Origin: Catalinimonas alkaloidigena
GTDB taxonomy: Bacteria > Bacteroidota > Bacteroidia > Cytophagales > Cyclobacteriaceae
NCBI RefSeq assembly: GCF_029504655.1
Contig: NZ_JAQFIL010000001.1
Coordinates: 4,097,001-4,161,000 of the forward strand
Reading direction: 5' to 3'
DNA length: 64,000 bases
This document shows positions 1 through 8,321 of the stretch, piece by piece. Numbering within the stretch: position 1 is the first letter of the stretch; the number at the start of each line of letters is the position of its first letter. The position numbers were made by a program, and so were the translations under genes. The notes beneath the pieces are model-generated. The model saw only the letters and a list, made by a program, of their open reading frames with translations. It made no database searches and was not told the origin of the DNA.

Positions 1-1
1 C

Positions 2-1159
2 AAAACCATCATCCCCGGCATCATAGATGTGCATGCGCATGCGCAGCATTTCCGCCTGGGGCTTAACCCTCAGAAGCACTGGCCTTATTATGCCAACCTG
101 GCTTATGGTGTTACCACCATGCACGACCCTTCGGCTAATACCGAGATGGTCTTTGCCTTTTCTGAGATGGTTAAAGCCGGTAATATAGTAGGTCCAAGAG
201 TATTTTCCACCGGAGTTATCCTCTACGGTGCCGAGGGAGATTTTAAAGCCAAGATCAATAACCTTGATGATGCTCGATCTGCCATTCGTCGTACCAAAGC
301 TTTTGGAGCTTTTTCAGTCAAAAGCTATAACCAGCCCCGTCGTGACCAGCGTCAGCAAATCATACAGGCAGCCCGTGAAGAAGAGATTTTAGTAGTTCCT
401 GAAGGTGGTTCATTCTTTTTTCATAATATGAGCATGATCCTGGACGGACATTCCAGTATTGAGCATAATATTCCGGTTGCTCCACTTTACGATGATGTGT
501 TACAGCTATGGGCAGCCAGCAAAACTACGTATACGCCTACGCTGATCGTCAATTATGGTGGGCTGAATGGTGAATATTATTTTTACCAGAATTCTAAAGT
601 TTGGGAGAAAGAACATCTGCTCACATTTACTCCCCGGGGAGTGATTGATTCCCGCTCACGTCATCGGACTATGGTGCCTGATGAGGAGTATGATCATGGT
701 CATATTCTGACTTCTGAAAGCTGCAAAGCTTTGGCAGACCAGGGTGTAAAAGTAAACCTGGGCGCTCATGGTCAGTTGCAGGGCTTAGGAGCTCACTGGG
801 AACTCTGGATGCTGGAGCAGGGGGGCATGAGTGAGATGGAAGCGCTGAAAGCAGCGACTATAGATGGTGCTTATTATTTAGGCATGGACAAACATATCGG
901 CTCGCTGGAAGAAGGTAAGCTGGCCGATCTGGTGGTGCTGGATGCCAACCCTCTGGATGATATCCGCAATACCGAGCAAGTAAGCCATACTATGGTCAAC
1001 GGACGTTTATACGATGCCAAAAGTATGAATGAAGTAGGTCTTTATGATCAGGCAAGAAGCAAATTTTACTGGGAGCAGAATAAATACAATCAGCAGTTTG
1101 ACTTCCATATGGAAACGTGCTCTTTCCTGACACCCCAGTGTCACTGTGGTGTACATTAG
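2..1159 (+). CDS. Amidohydrolase family protein, C-terminal part (5' end outside window)
   Basis: The open frame runs in from the window edge, so the start is missing and 385 residues are visible. It opens with PGIIDVHAHAQHF, the metal-binding HxH motif of the amidohydrolase (imidazolonepropionase/dihydroorotase-like) superfamily, and continues with later candidate ligands in SSIEHN and GAHGQLQGLGAHWELW. The end, GKLADLVVLDANPLDDI followed by VNGRLYD, is the usual C-terminal beta-sandwich of these enzymes. In Bacteroidota such domains are often the C-terminal half of roughly 1000-residue exported proteins with an N-terminal TolB-like propeller. That is inferred here, because the N-terminus is not visible. 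The GTG at 29 lies inside the motif and is not the true start. A good terminator follows the stop. The substrate cannot be named. Confidence 0.88.
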   Translation, partial: KTIIPGIIDVHAHAQHFRLGLNPQKHWPYYANLAYGVTTMHDPSANTEMVFAFSEMVKAGNIVGPRVFSTGVILYGAEGDFKAKINNLDDARSAIRRTKAFGAFSVKSYNQPRRDQRQQIIQAAREEEILVVPEGGSFFFHNMSMILDGHSSIEHNIPVAPLYDDVLQLWAASKTTYTPTLIVNYGGLNGEYYFYQNSKVWEKEHLLTFTPRGVIDSRSRHRTMVPDEEYDHGHILTSESCKALADQGVKVNLGAHGQLQGLGAHWELWMLEQGGMSEMEALKAATIDGAYYLGMDKHIGSLEEGKLADLVVLDANPLDDIRNTEQVSHTMVNGRLYDAKSMNEVGLYDQARSKFYWEQNKYNQQFDFHMETCSFLTPQCHCGVH

Positions 1160-1188
1160 CAAAATTGTTTTTTTACAGCTTCCCAGAC

Positions 1189-1223
1189 AGCAGAACGACT
1201 TTAATAAATCGTTCTGCTTTTTT
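1189..1223 (+). terminator. Rho-independent terminator after the amidohydrolase
   Basis: A perfect 10-bp stem (AGCAGAACGA at 1189-1198 with TCGTTCTGCT at 1209-1218) is followed by a run of T, 30 bases after the stop codon of the amidohydrolase. The rest of the gap up to 1450 shows no gene. Confidence 0.85.
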
Positions 1224-1450
1224 GCTGATACTTGAATTATGTTAACAACAATTTGATGATTTGTAACCGCCTCCACTTTAATGCAGATACTGGGCTAAAC
1301 ATACTTCTCCAAATAAACGCAGGCTACATCCTTTTTCACTAAATTCAGGATAGGATAAAGTTTGGCAAGCCTTATGCTTCATTTATTTCTGTATGCATGA
1401 ACGTGCTAACGCATGGTTGATGTTGACCTTACAGTAACTTCTGAAATCGC

Positions 1451-1936
1451 ATGAAGCATATCCAGTATTTATTTGTATTGCCTTTCCTCTTGTTGATGGC
1501 TTGTGGCCCTAGTGAAGAAGAAAAATTTGAGCAGCAGGTAAGAAGCCGCGCCATTGAATATTTTTCTACTTATCAAAAAAGAGAAGATTGGAATAAATTT
1601 CTATCTTTTTACCATCCAAAAGTTACTTTTACTGACGCTGCCCTCAAGACCCGTACAAGAGGCCTGGAAGATTTTAAAGAATTCTACAACTGGCCCGACT
1701 CAAATTTTCAGAAGATAAGTCCCGCTCAGAAACATCTGGAATTACAGGATATCATCACTCAGGATAGTCTGGTAGTAGCTCGGGGACACTTCAATCCTTT
1801 TTACTGGCATGGCGAAAAGCAGGAGTGGACAGGAGGCTTTACCATCTGGCTCTACTTTGACAAAGATTTAAAAATAAGACATCAGGTAGACTATATTCAA
1901 TACCCTGCATCGGTGATCCTTTCAGCAAGGAGGTAA
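1451..1936 (+). CDS. Small lipoprotein with NTF2/SnoaL-like fold (putative)
   Basis: This 161-residue protein starts with a lipoprotein signal peptide ending in the lipobox LMAC (Cys18), so it is probably anchored in the outer membrane or periplasm. The mature part (REDWNKFLSFYHPKVTFTDAA, then VARGHFNPFYWHGEKQEWTGGFTIWLYFDKDLKI) has the helix-plus-curved-sheet pattern of NTF2-like/SnoaL-like proteins: a short helix, a 'duration of exposure' type motif around FYHP, and a C-terminal strand set. No catalytic residues can be assigned. It is a single gene between a terminated upstream gene and a convergent lipoprotein gene. The family call rests on pattern only; a general lipoprotein call is safe. 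Confidence 0.75.
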   Translation: MKHIQYLFVLPFLLLMACGPSEEEKFEQQVRSRAIEYFSTYQKREDWNKFLSFYHPKVTFTDAALKTRTRGLEDFKEFYNWPDSNFQKISPAQKHLELQDIITQDSLVVARGHFNPFYWHGEKQEWTGGFTIWLYFDKDLKIRHQVDYIQYPASVILSARR

Positions 1937-1961
1937 ATGAATAAAACTTATCGGTCTAAGA

Positions 1962-2309
1962 TCAATCTTTTACGATTGTAAACCCTAATGCTTCAGCCTC
2001 AATCCGCTGTTCGTCTGCAATGTTAATATAGAGGTTGTTTCCACTCCAGCAATTACATGCTTCACAAAGATATGTATCGGGAGCTAATTCATTTTTCAAC
2101 TCCAGCGATAAAACCTTTACCCCCTGATCTTTCAAGTAATCTCTGATATTATTCATGTATACCTCTTGATCATGCGCAAAGGCCCAGGGGTTCGCACACT
2201 GTGTTTCCGCCATCATCATTTTGATGCGACCTGCTGTACTGCCTTTCAAATCCTCTTCGCAGGAAATAAAACTTACGAAAAGGACCAACAGTAAAATATT
2301 CTTTTTCAT
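1962..2309 (-). CDS. Hypothetical lipoprotein
   Basis: This 115-residue protein has a short signal peptide and lipobox FISC (Cys17). The mature part contains four cysteines (one in AETQCANPWAF, three in YLCEACNCWSG), which suggests disulfides or a metal site in the periplasm, and ends with EALGFTIVKD. I recognise no named family. It converges on the preceding lipoprotein gene with a 25-base gap and is divergent from the M20 peptidase gene, so the two probably have separate promoters in the 88-base gap upstream. Confidence 0.7.
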   Translation of the reverse strand: MKKNILLLVLFVSFISCEEDLKGSTAGRIKMMMAETQCANPWAFAHDQEVYMNNIRDYLKDQGVKVLSLELKNELAPDTYLCEACNCWSGNNLYINIADEQRIEAEALGFTIVKD

Positions 2310-2397
2310 AACTATCTCTTTTTAGGCTAGACTCCTATATTCACTTTTTGATTGGAATATTATCTTTACAGCATTCTCCACTGCAAATACCTGATCC

Positions 2398-3930
2398 ATG
2401 ATGAGAAAAAACTATACATATATTTTTTTAATAGCATTTTTGCTATGCAATGCATCCTTAGAAGCACAAAAGCTCCAGCAAAAACAGATTCAGGCGCTTA
2501 CTAAAAAGCATCTAAACGATGGTATTCTGGAACTCAAAGAAATTCTCTCCATCCCTAATAATGCCAGTTACCCGGCACATGTTCAGGCCAATGTGAAATG
2601 GTGCGAGCAGGCTTTTGGCAAACGTGATTTCCAAACCCGGCTTCTGGAAACTGATGGACCTCCCCTACTGCTCGCTTCACAGTTTATCAGCCAGAAGTTG
2701 CCAACGGTACTTATCTATTTGCAGATTGACGGTCAGCCGGTAGATTCTTCTCGCTGGTTTCAGCCCAGCCCCTATGAGCCCGTTCTCAAAACGGCTGATG
2801 CTTCAGGTGGCTGGAAAATCATAGATTGGAGCAGCTTGGAGAATGATTATAAGCCTGACTGGCGGATATTTGCCCGTTCTGCTTCCGATGCCAAAGGTCC
2901 GGTGATCATGTTTCTGAAAGCAATGGATATTTTAGCCGAGCAAAATGTAAAGCCTTCTTTCAACCTCAAGGTAATCATGGATTTTGAGGAAGAACTGGGC
3001 TCACCCCACCTGCCCGGAGCTGTCAAAACTTATGCTGAAGAGTTGATGGCTGATCACATGATTGTCCTGGATGGTCCGCGTCATCCTTCCAATGAGCCTA
3101 CCCTCACTTTCGGAGCAAGAGGTATACAGACCGTTACGCTAAAGATATTTGGACCTAAAAACCCTCAACACAGCGGACACTATGGTAATTATGTACCCAA
3201 TCCTGCCTTTCGTATGGCTCATTTGTTGGCTTCCATGAAGGATGAATACGGCAGAGTGACTATTCCCGGCTATTACAAAGGCATCAGCCTGGACGAAAAA
3301 ACCATTGCCCTATTAAAAACTGTACCTGACGATGAAGCCGCTATCAAAAAGATGATTGGCATCTCCGGTCAGGATAGCGTAGCGGATTTTCTACAGGCTT
3401 CACGTCAGTATCCTTCGCTCAACATACGTGGCCTGCAATCGGGTTGGGTAGAAGAAGAAGTACGGACTATCGTACCTGACTTTGCCATTGCAGAAATTGA
3501 TATACGCCTGGTCAAAGAGTCTGATCCCGAGTACCTTTTAAATCTGCTTAGAGCACACATTGCGGCACAGGGCTATCATTTTGTAGTGGGTGAACCTGCT
3601 GATGCTGAGCGCCAAGACTATGATAAGCTCATCAGCATGGAGCATGAATATTCTTATGGTGCATTCCGCACTGAGATTAATTCACTCACCGGAAACTGGC
3701 TCTCCGCAGCCCTGGAACGGGCCTTCGGCAGTACACCGATTCGCATCCGTACTTCGGGCGGGTCCATACCAATTTCTCCCTTTGTGATTACGCTGGGTGT
3801 TCCTGCCGTTACTGTACCTACGGTAAACTCTGACAACAATCAGCACAGCCCCAATGAGAATCTGAGACTAGGTAATTTTGAGGAAGGCATACGTACTGTG
3901 ACCGCAATTCTTACTCAGCCCATAGAATAA
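2398..3930 (+). CDS. M20 family metallopeptidase (exported dipeptidase-like)
   Basis: A 510-residue protein with a Sec signal peptide (MMRKNYTYIFLIAFLLCNASLEAQ), so it is periplasmic. The di-zinc peptidase M20 features are present: LIYLQIDGQPVD as the first metal site region, SASDAKGPVIMFLKA as the catalytic Asp region, and MDFEEELGSPHL as the Glu-Glu catalytic base and metal motif. LGVPAVTVPTVNSDNNQHSPNENLRLG near the end supplies the last His. A dimerisation domain lies between, around TFGARGIQTVTLKIFGPKNPQHSGHYGN. Length and motif order match exported M20 dipeptidases of Bacteroidota. Two ATGs are adjacent at the start. The first metal ligand, normally HxDxxP, reads QIDGQPVD, so the first His is replaced by Gln; this seems common in this subgroup but I cannot verify it. 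Confidence 0.9.
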   Translation: MMRKNYTYIFLIAFLLCNASLEAQKLQQKQIQALTKKHLNDGILELKEILSIPNNASYPAHVQANVKWCEQAFGKRDFQTRLLETDGPPLLLASQFISQKLPTVLIYLQIDGQPVDSSRWFQPSPYEPVLKTADASGGWKIIDWSSLENDYKPDWRIFARSASDAKGPVIMFLKAMDILAEQNVKPSFNLKVIMDFEEELGSPHLPGAVKTYAEELMADHMIVLDGPRHPSNEPTLTFGARGIQTVTLKIFGPKNPQHSGHYGNYVPNPAFRMAHLLASMKDEYGRVTIPGYYKGISLDEKTIALLKTVPDDEAAIKKMIGISGQDSVADFLQASRQYPSLNIRGLQSGWVEEEVRTIVPDFAIAEIDIRLVKESDPEYLLNLLRAHIAAQGYHFVVGEPADAERQDYDKLISMEHEYSYGAFRTEINSLTGNWLSAALERAFGSTPIRIRTSGGSIPISPFVITLGVPAVTVPTVNSDNNQHSPNENLRLGNFEEGIRTVTAILTQPIE

Positions 3931-4076
3931 TGTTAATAAAGATAATATTTTAATAGCGTTGGGAGTTTGATATGTAAGAAACGCTGGCAGGTACAACTTT
4001 TATTTGTTTTCACAGATTTTACATTTGCTAGTAATACATAGTAATCACCCACATTTGTAAGTAAAGAGCTTTTCTT

Positions 4077-4247
4077 ATGCAATCCATTAAAAACATCCTC
4101 CGAGATGAGATGAATATTTTCATGCTTATCGTGTTTTTAGGCTTCACATTTGATTTTGTAACTACCTCATCTCTTCTGGATCAGATCCTTGATGGGCTTA
4201 TTCTTGCCGTTACGATGGTTTATTTTAGAATCAGAGGTATTTTATAG
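4077..4247 (+). CDS. Small two-helix membrane protein (putative)
   Basis: A 56-residue frame starting at ATG 4077 and ending at TAG 4245-4247. It has an N-terminal charged stretch (MQSIKNILRDEM), a hydrophobic helix (NIFMLIVFLGFTFDFV), a short turn (TTSSLLDQ) and a second hydrophobic helix (ILDGLILAVTMVYF), ending in basic residues RIRGIL. This orderly pattern of two membrane segments with basic ends argues for a real gene in an otherwise empty gap. No family is recognised. A TACATTTG sequence at 4020-4027 could be a -7 promoter box. Confidence 0.45.
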   Translation: MQSIKNILRDEMNIFMLIVFLGFTFDFVTTSSLLDQILDGLILAVTMVYFRIRGIL

Positions 4248-4669
4248 GGTAAGTAATAAGAGAGACATGTCTTTGATTAAGAGCATGTGTTCCATCTCAA
4301 AAAGATTCTTTACTCATAAGCCTATCCAATATTCTGGCATCATTTTCCTGGCTATTTCTCCGTACCAAAAGGAAAGGCGGATAGTCCTTATTTTGCTTTA
4401 TGGCGAAGACCTGTATTTCAAATGAAAGTATAGCTTTATTGCCTTTAACCTTCATAACTTTATAGATAAAATTGCCAAAACGGACGCAAAACGAAGGAAT
4501 ACCAGACGAGTAAGGAAGGCAGGTAGATGCTGTCTACCTGCGATAATACAATTATCACCCCCTGATTAGTCTGCCCTTGATGAGGTAAGCTTTTGCTGGC
4601 AAAGCGATATAATTAAATTGAGTTAGCAGTACATTCCTTTGTCGTTAATAAAGACCGCTTTGCAATTAC
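4248..4669. other. Gene-poor gap with a perfect hairpin and a short repeated motif
   Basis: No convincing gene lies in these 420 bases. Position 4490-4503 carries the 14-mer AACGAAGGAATACC, which occurs again at 60410-60423. A perfect 9-bp hairpin follows (GCAGGTAGA at 4519-4527 with TCTACCTGC at 4533-4541, loop of five) without a T run. This looks like intergenic repeat debris rather than a terminator. Confidence 0.5.
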
Positions 4670-5602
4670 TTACATTTCCCGTAGCCCGGGTACAGACAAT
4701 TCTTCCACATTCCAATGGGCCAGCTTCGCCCCTGCCTGATACGCACTTTCCAGGAAGCTCAATAGCGCCTCTTCGGGATTCTCCAGCTCACGAATTTCAT
4801 CATACATCAGCAAGGCCATAGGCGAACCATTGGCATCTATCCATTGTGCAGTTGCTGGACTCAGTTTTTCCAGGCCCAATCCTTCAGGAGACGGATAGGT
4901 ATATGAGTAAAATGCAGGAGCAGGAGTATTATCATCACCTGCCCAGAAACCAAAACTAATTACCTCGTGTGAATAGGCATCTTTTTCTACTACTGACGCT
5001 CCGGCATCCATAGGAGGGGCTTTTCTTCCCGAAAAACGGGTCACCGTTAGGTCCATATGGTGCCAGTAGAGGTGTACCGGACAGGTTTTCCCATAATACC
5101 TTCCGCTAAACTCCTTGAACACGCCATCCACCCACAGCATGATCTTCCAGAACTTTGTAATGGAATCCAGATCCCAGTGATGATACTGCTTTATCTTTCC
5201 AAAGCTTTCCTGTATGGGCAGGTCAAAAGGTTGAGGAATGATGTCTACTTCCACACCTATCTCCCGCAGATGCATGCAGAACAACTGATAAAACTCAGCA
5301 ACCGAGTTGCCATCTTTCAGAGATATCTGTATGTCATCCGCCCAGCTACTGATGATTTCCACCCTGCTGTCTTTGATGTTCAGATTGATCTCAAATACCT
5401 CCTGTCCAAAAGGAATGCTACGGGTGCTGAAGCCTTTGGCGCTGATATGCTCGGTAATGTACCACCAATGATTCTTGCGGGGCATGAACTGTAGCTTTAC
5501 TTTTCCGATGATTTGTAAGATCAGATGCAGCGTCATTTTACTGTCTTTCCAGTCTGCAAGGGGCAAAGCAGGTAACGATAATTGTGTGGCTGAGGATTGC
5601 AT
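4670..5602 (-). CDS. DUF5996 family protein
   Basis: A 310-residue cytosolic protein without a signal peptide. It matches the pattern I know for DUF5996: LPLADWKDSKMTLHLILQIIGKVKLQFMPRKNHWWYITEHIS at the N-terminus, then PFGQEVFEINLNI, later SPIHLYWHHMDL-like text (PVHLYWHHMDLTVTRFSGR) and VISFGFWAGDDNTPAPAFYSYTYPSPEGL near the end. The function of the family is unknown; it is widespread in bacteria as a stand-alone protein. It is a single transcription unit here, with gaps of more than 250 bases on its upstream side. The family call is firm and no function should be inferred. Confidence 0.88.
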   Translation of the reverse strand: MQSSATQLSLPALPLADWKDSKMTLHLILQIIGKVKLQFMPRKNHWWYITEHISAKGFSTRSIPFGQEVFEINLNIKDSRVEIISSWADDIQISLKDGNSVAEFYQLFCMHLREIGVEVDIIPQPFDLPIQESFGKIKQYHHWDLDSITKFWKIMLWVDGVFKEFSGRYYGKTCPVHLYWHHMDLTVTRFSGRKAPPMDAGASVVEKDAYSHEVISFGFWAGDDNTPAPAFYSYTYPSPEGLGLEKLSPATAQWIDANGSPMALLMYDEIRELENPEEALLSFLESAYQAGAKLAHWNVEELSVPGLREM

Positions 5603-5865
5603 AAGTAAAAAGTTTAATGTTCCAGAATAAAAATTTGTATGTATGTTCCTGTTTAAGCTACGTGTATAACACTATTTGCAGTTATTTGATGATATGTTTC
5701 CGGTAAAATCTGTTTATCTTAGATTACGTGATCATTAAATATATGGTACAAGCCGTCATACATTGCTTCTCTTCCAAGATAAGATACAAAACCACATACC
5801 TCAAATGCATACAGCTTCGTTGAGTAATTGCTGCCTCCTTACAGCGTTTAAATAAAGCATAGCCG

Positions 5866-6351
5866 ATGCAAATCAAAGTAGAAAAAGAACCATACTCTCT
5901 TACAAAAGCATTGTGGGTTTACCTGATCCTCTTTCTGCTGTATTTTGCCATTGCAGTAGCTCCCGGCTTCTGGCTAAATGACGACAATTGGCAAAGCCTT
6001 CCCTTTCTGCGCTGGCTTAATCTCATGCTCATCCCGCTCATCTTCAGCCTGATCATTACCCATACTTCCCGCATAGCTCACCTTCACCTTACCCATCTGT
6101 CAGAACCGGAAGTAATAAGGCAGCGCCTGTTACAATCTTTGCAGCAACAGGGCTACAGCATAGCCCGTGAGTTCCCTGATAAAGTGTATCTGCGTTCCCG
6201 TTTCTTCCTCTGGGACTTCCTGATGGGGAAGGGTAATTTACAGTTGAAAGAAAAGAAATCATCCGTCCAGATCAGTGGATGCTGGAGCAAAATCCATCAA
6301 CTGGAAAAGTTGACGCATGAGGGAGAAATACTTCTCCCCAACCCCAAATAG
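5866..6351 (+). CDS. Hypothetical membrane protein
   Basis: A 161-residue protein with two hydrophobic segments near the N-terminus (LWVYLILFLLYFAIAVAPGFW and WLNLMLIPLIFSLIITH) and a soluble C-terminal half of mixed strands and helices (VIRQRLLQSLQQQGYSIAREFPDKVYLRSRFFLWDF). The tail resembles small PH-like membrane-associated domains, but I do not recognise the family. Its 3' end converges on the sulfatase gene with a 23-base gap. About 260 bases upstream are without a gene. Confidence 0.6.
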   Translation: MQIKVEKEPYSLTKALWVYLILFLLYFAIAVAPGFWLNDDNWQSLPFLRWLNLMLIPLIFSLIITHTSRIAHLHLTHLSEPEVIRQRLLQSLQQQGYSIAREFPDKVYLRSRFFLWDFLMGKGNLQLKEKKSSVQISGCWSKIHQLEKLTHEGEILLPNPK

Positions 6352-6374
6352 CCTCACTGGCAATATTCATTACA

Positions 6375-8252
6375 TCAGTTGTCAATGCTCACTTCTATGC
6401 CGCAATTCACCATCGTCTGATCCAGTGCCATCCCGATAAACATAGGATATGACCAGTTCTTATACCTTCCCCAAACCTCACCGGAATATTCAGGCATGAC
6501 CTGTTCCTGAATTGTGTCAACCAGCGGTTGCGCTTTCTCCCCCAGATTTCTTACGCTTATAGCCGCCTGTAACACCACCGGCTCGTTTTCATGTTGTAAC
6601 ATACGAGCTAATTCCTGATAAGCTCCTTCATCTTCTATCTGTTTGATCAGAATTTCTGAAGCCAATATGGCTACGCTGGGCGATTCATCCTGTGATAAGC
6701 TACTCAACACATTATACTGCGAAGCGATATCCCCCTCATAAGCGTCCAGGGCTACCAGCGCCCAGTAACGCACCCCGCTGTCTTCCGATTCCAGATAAGA
6801 TGTCAGCTCCCCGGGATCATCGAGCTTACCAACCAGATCAGCAACCTGCAGTATATTAGCGGTAGCATAACTGCTGCTGTCACGTGCCATTTCATATACA
6901 CTTCCATCCCCTTGCGCACGCATCATCATTTCTCCTTCGTTCAGCAAACCGGTATCATGATGTCTTACCATCCAGTCATATAGATTCTGCTGCATCTCCT
7001 GTGCCCTGGCCTGATGCCCTTCTTCACCGATCAGGTTATGCAACTCATAAGGATCATTCTGTAGGTCATATAGTTCTTCTACCGGTTTGGGCGTAAACAT
7101 ATCCTGAGCTTCAGGAGGTAGTTCGCCCTCTTCCTTCACCCTGAACAGCTCCTCAAAGCCTCTCTTTCCCCGGTTAAAGATGACGGCATTCTGTATATAT
7201 GGTTTATGCGGCATGAAGTGACGTATGTACATATAGCGTCCATCGTAGACCGAACGGGCGACATCATAGCAATCGTCTGCCCGATCGCGATAACCGTAAA
7301 TATATTCTTTGGGCTGTACTTCTTCTCCCAGAAAGTTTTTTCCTTCCATCATTTGTGGAACTTCGGCACCAGCAAGCGAAAGTACGCTGGGGGCAAAATC
7401 CACAAAACCTACCATCTGATCTACTTCCTGAGTCGTAAGATTAGAAACCAGCTCTTTGTACTGATCCGGCACATGCAGCACAAATGGTACCTGTAAACCG
7501 GAATTATACAGCCAGCGTTTGTAACGGGGCAGTCCATAGCCATGATCAGCAAAGACAAAAATGATGGTATTTTCATACTCTCCATCTTCCTTGAGCTGCT
7601 GTACCAGCTTCCCTACTTCCTGATCAAAGACCGTGATCAGATCATATTGATGTGTCCATATGCTTTTGAATTCGTCTGTCTTTGGATAATAGGGAGGAAT
7701 CTGCGCCCGCTCAGGATCATGCTTTTGTTCCAGTGACTCTGTATCTTCGGGCCTGTTACTATTGGCATGACCTTCATGGGTAATGCCAAAATTGAAAACA
7801 CTAAAAAAGGGTTGATCTCCTCCTCTATTTCGCCAGTGCGCTTCTCCTCCGTTCTCATCCCAGCGGCCTTCCGCACTAAAATTATAGTCGGTCTTGGCAT
7901 TGTTGGTGGTAAAATAACCGGCATCCTTCATGAGTTCGGGCAGAACGCGCAGGTTTTGAGGCACAGGTATCTCAGAACGAAGATGCTGCGTGCCCAGCGA
8001 GGTAGCGTATATGCCGGTAATCAGCGTAGACCTGGCTGGAGCGCAGATTGGCGCGTTAGAAAAAGCTTTTCTAAAAATATAGCCTTCTTCTGCCAGTTGA
8101 TCAATGTTTGGCGTAATAGCATAATCGTCGCCATAGCAGCCCCAGGCCGGGCCAATATCTTCGGCATTGATCCAGAGAATATTAGGAGGCTGAGGTTCCT
8201 GACAGGCATATAAGCTGAGAACAACTAATAAGAATATTAAGCTACGTTGCAT
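6375..8252 (-). CDS. Sulfatase lipoprotein with C-terminal HEAT-like repeats
   Basis: A 625-residue exported lipoprotein (lipobox LYAC, Cys17). NILWINAEDIGPAWGCYG carries the calcium-binding acidic pair, and ICAPARSTLITG (Cys70-x-Pro72-x-Arg74) is the signature in which the cysteine is matured to formylglycine. GYGLPRYKRWLYNSGLQVPFVLHVP is the later alkaline-phosphatase-fold metal site. After a normal sulfatase core of about 480 residues, the tail (ILQVADLVGKLDDPGELTSYLES..., SVAILASEILIKQI, VVLQAAISVRNLG) reads as HEAT-type helical repeats. The Cys type requires an anaerobic or aerobic formylglycine-forming enzyme elsewhere in the genome. The gene follows the GH140-like gene with 69 bases between, so the two are probably co-transcribed for breakdown of a sulfated glycan. 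Confidence 0.92.
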   Translation of the reverse strand: MQRSLIFLLVVLSLYACQEPQPPNILWINAEDIGPAWGCYGDDYAITPNIDQLAEEGYIFRKAFSNAPICAPARSTLITGIYATSLGTQHLRSEIPVPQNLRVLPELMKDAGYFTTNNAKTDYNFSAEGRWDENGGEAHWRNRGGDQPFFSVFNFGITHEGHANSNRPEDTESLEQKHDPERAQIPPYYPKTDEFKSIWTHQYDLITVFDQEVGKLVQQLKEDGEYENTIIFVFADHGYGLPRYKRWLYNSGLQVPFVLHVPDQYKELVSNLTTQEVDQMVGFVDFAPSVLSLAGAEVPQMMEGKNFLGEEVQPKEYIYGYRDRADDCYDVARSVYDGRYMYIRHFMPHKPYIQNAVIFNRGKRGFEELFRVKEEGELPPEAQDMFTPKPVEELYDLQNDPYELHNLIGEEGHQARAQEMQQNLYDWMVRHHDTGLLNEGEMMMRAQGDGSVYEMARDSSSYATANILQVADLVGKLDDPGELTSYLESEDSGVRYWALVALDAYEGDIASQYNVLSSLSQDESPSVAILASEILIKQIEDEGAYQELARMLQHENEPVVLQAAISVRNLGEKAQPLVDTIQEQVMPEYSGEVWGRYKNWSYPMFIGMALDQTMVNCGIEVSIDN

Positions 8253-8321
8253 AAAGTTGATGATAGTTTTTGTAGTTGATATTAATTATTTCGCCAAAAT
8301 TTGTGAAGACACAAACTTTGC

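Noticed and set aside
4189..4425. 78-codon plus-strand open frame
   Set aside because: It overlaps the small two-helix protein in another frame, has no regular pattern, and runs through intergenic sequence.
7767..8213. 148-codon plus-strand open frame
   Set aside because: Antisense to the sulfatase active-site region, with no recognisable domain.
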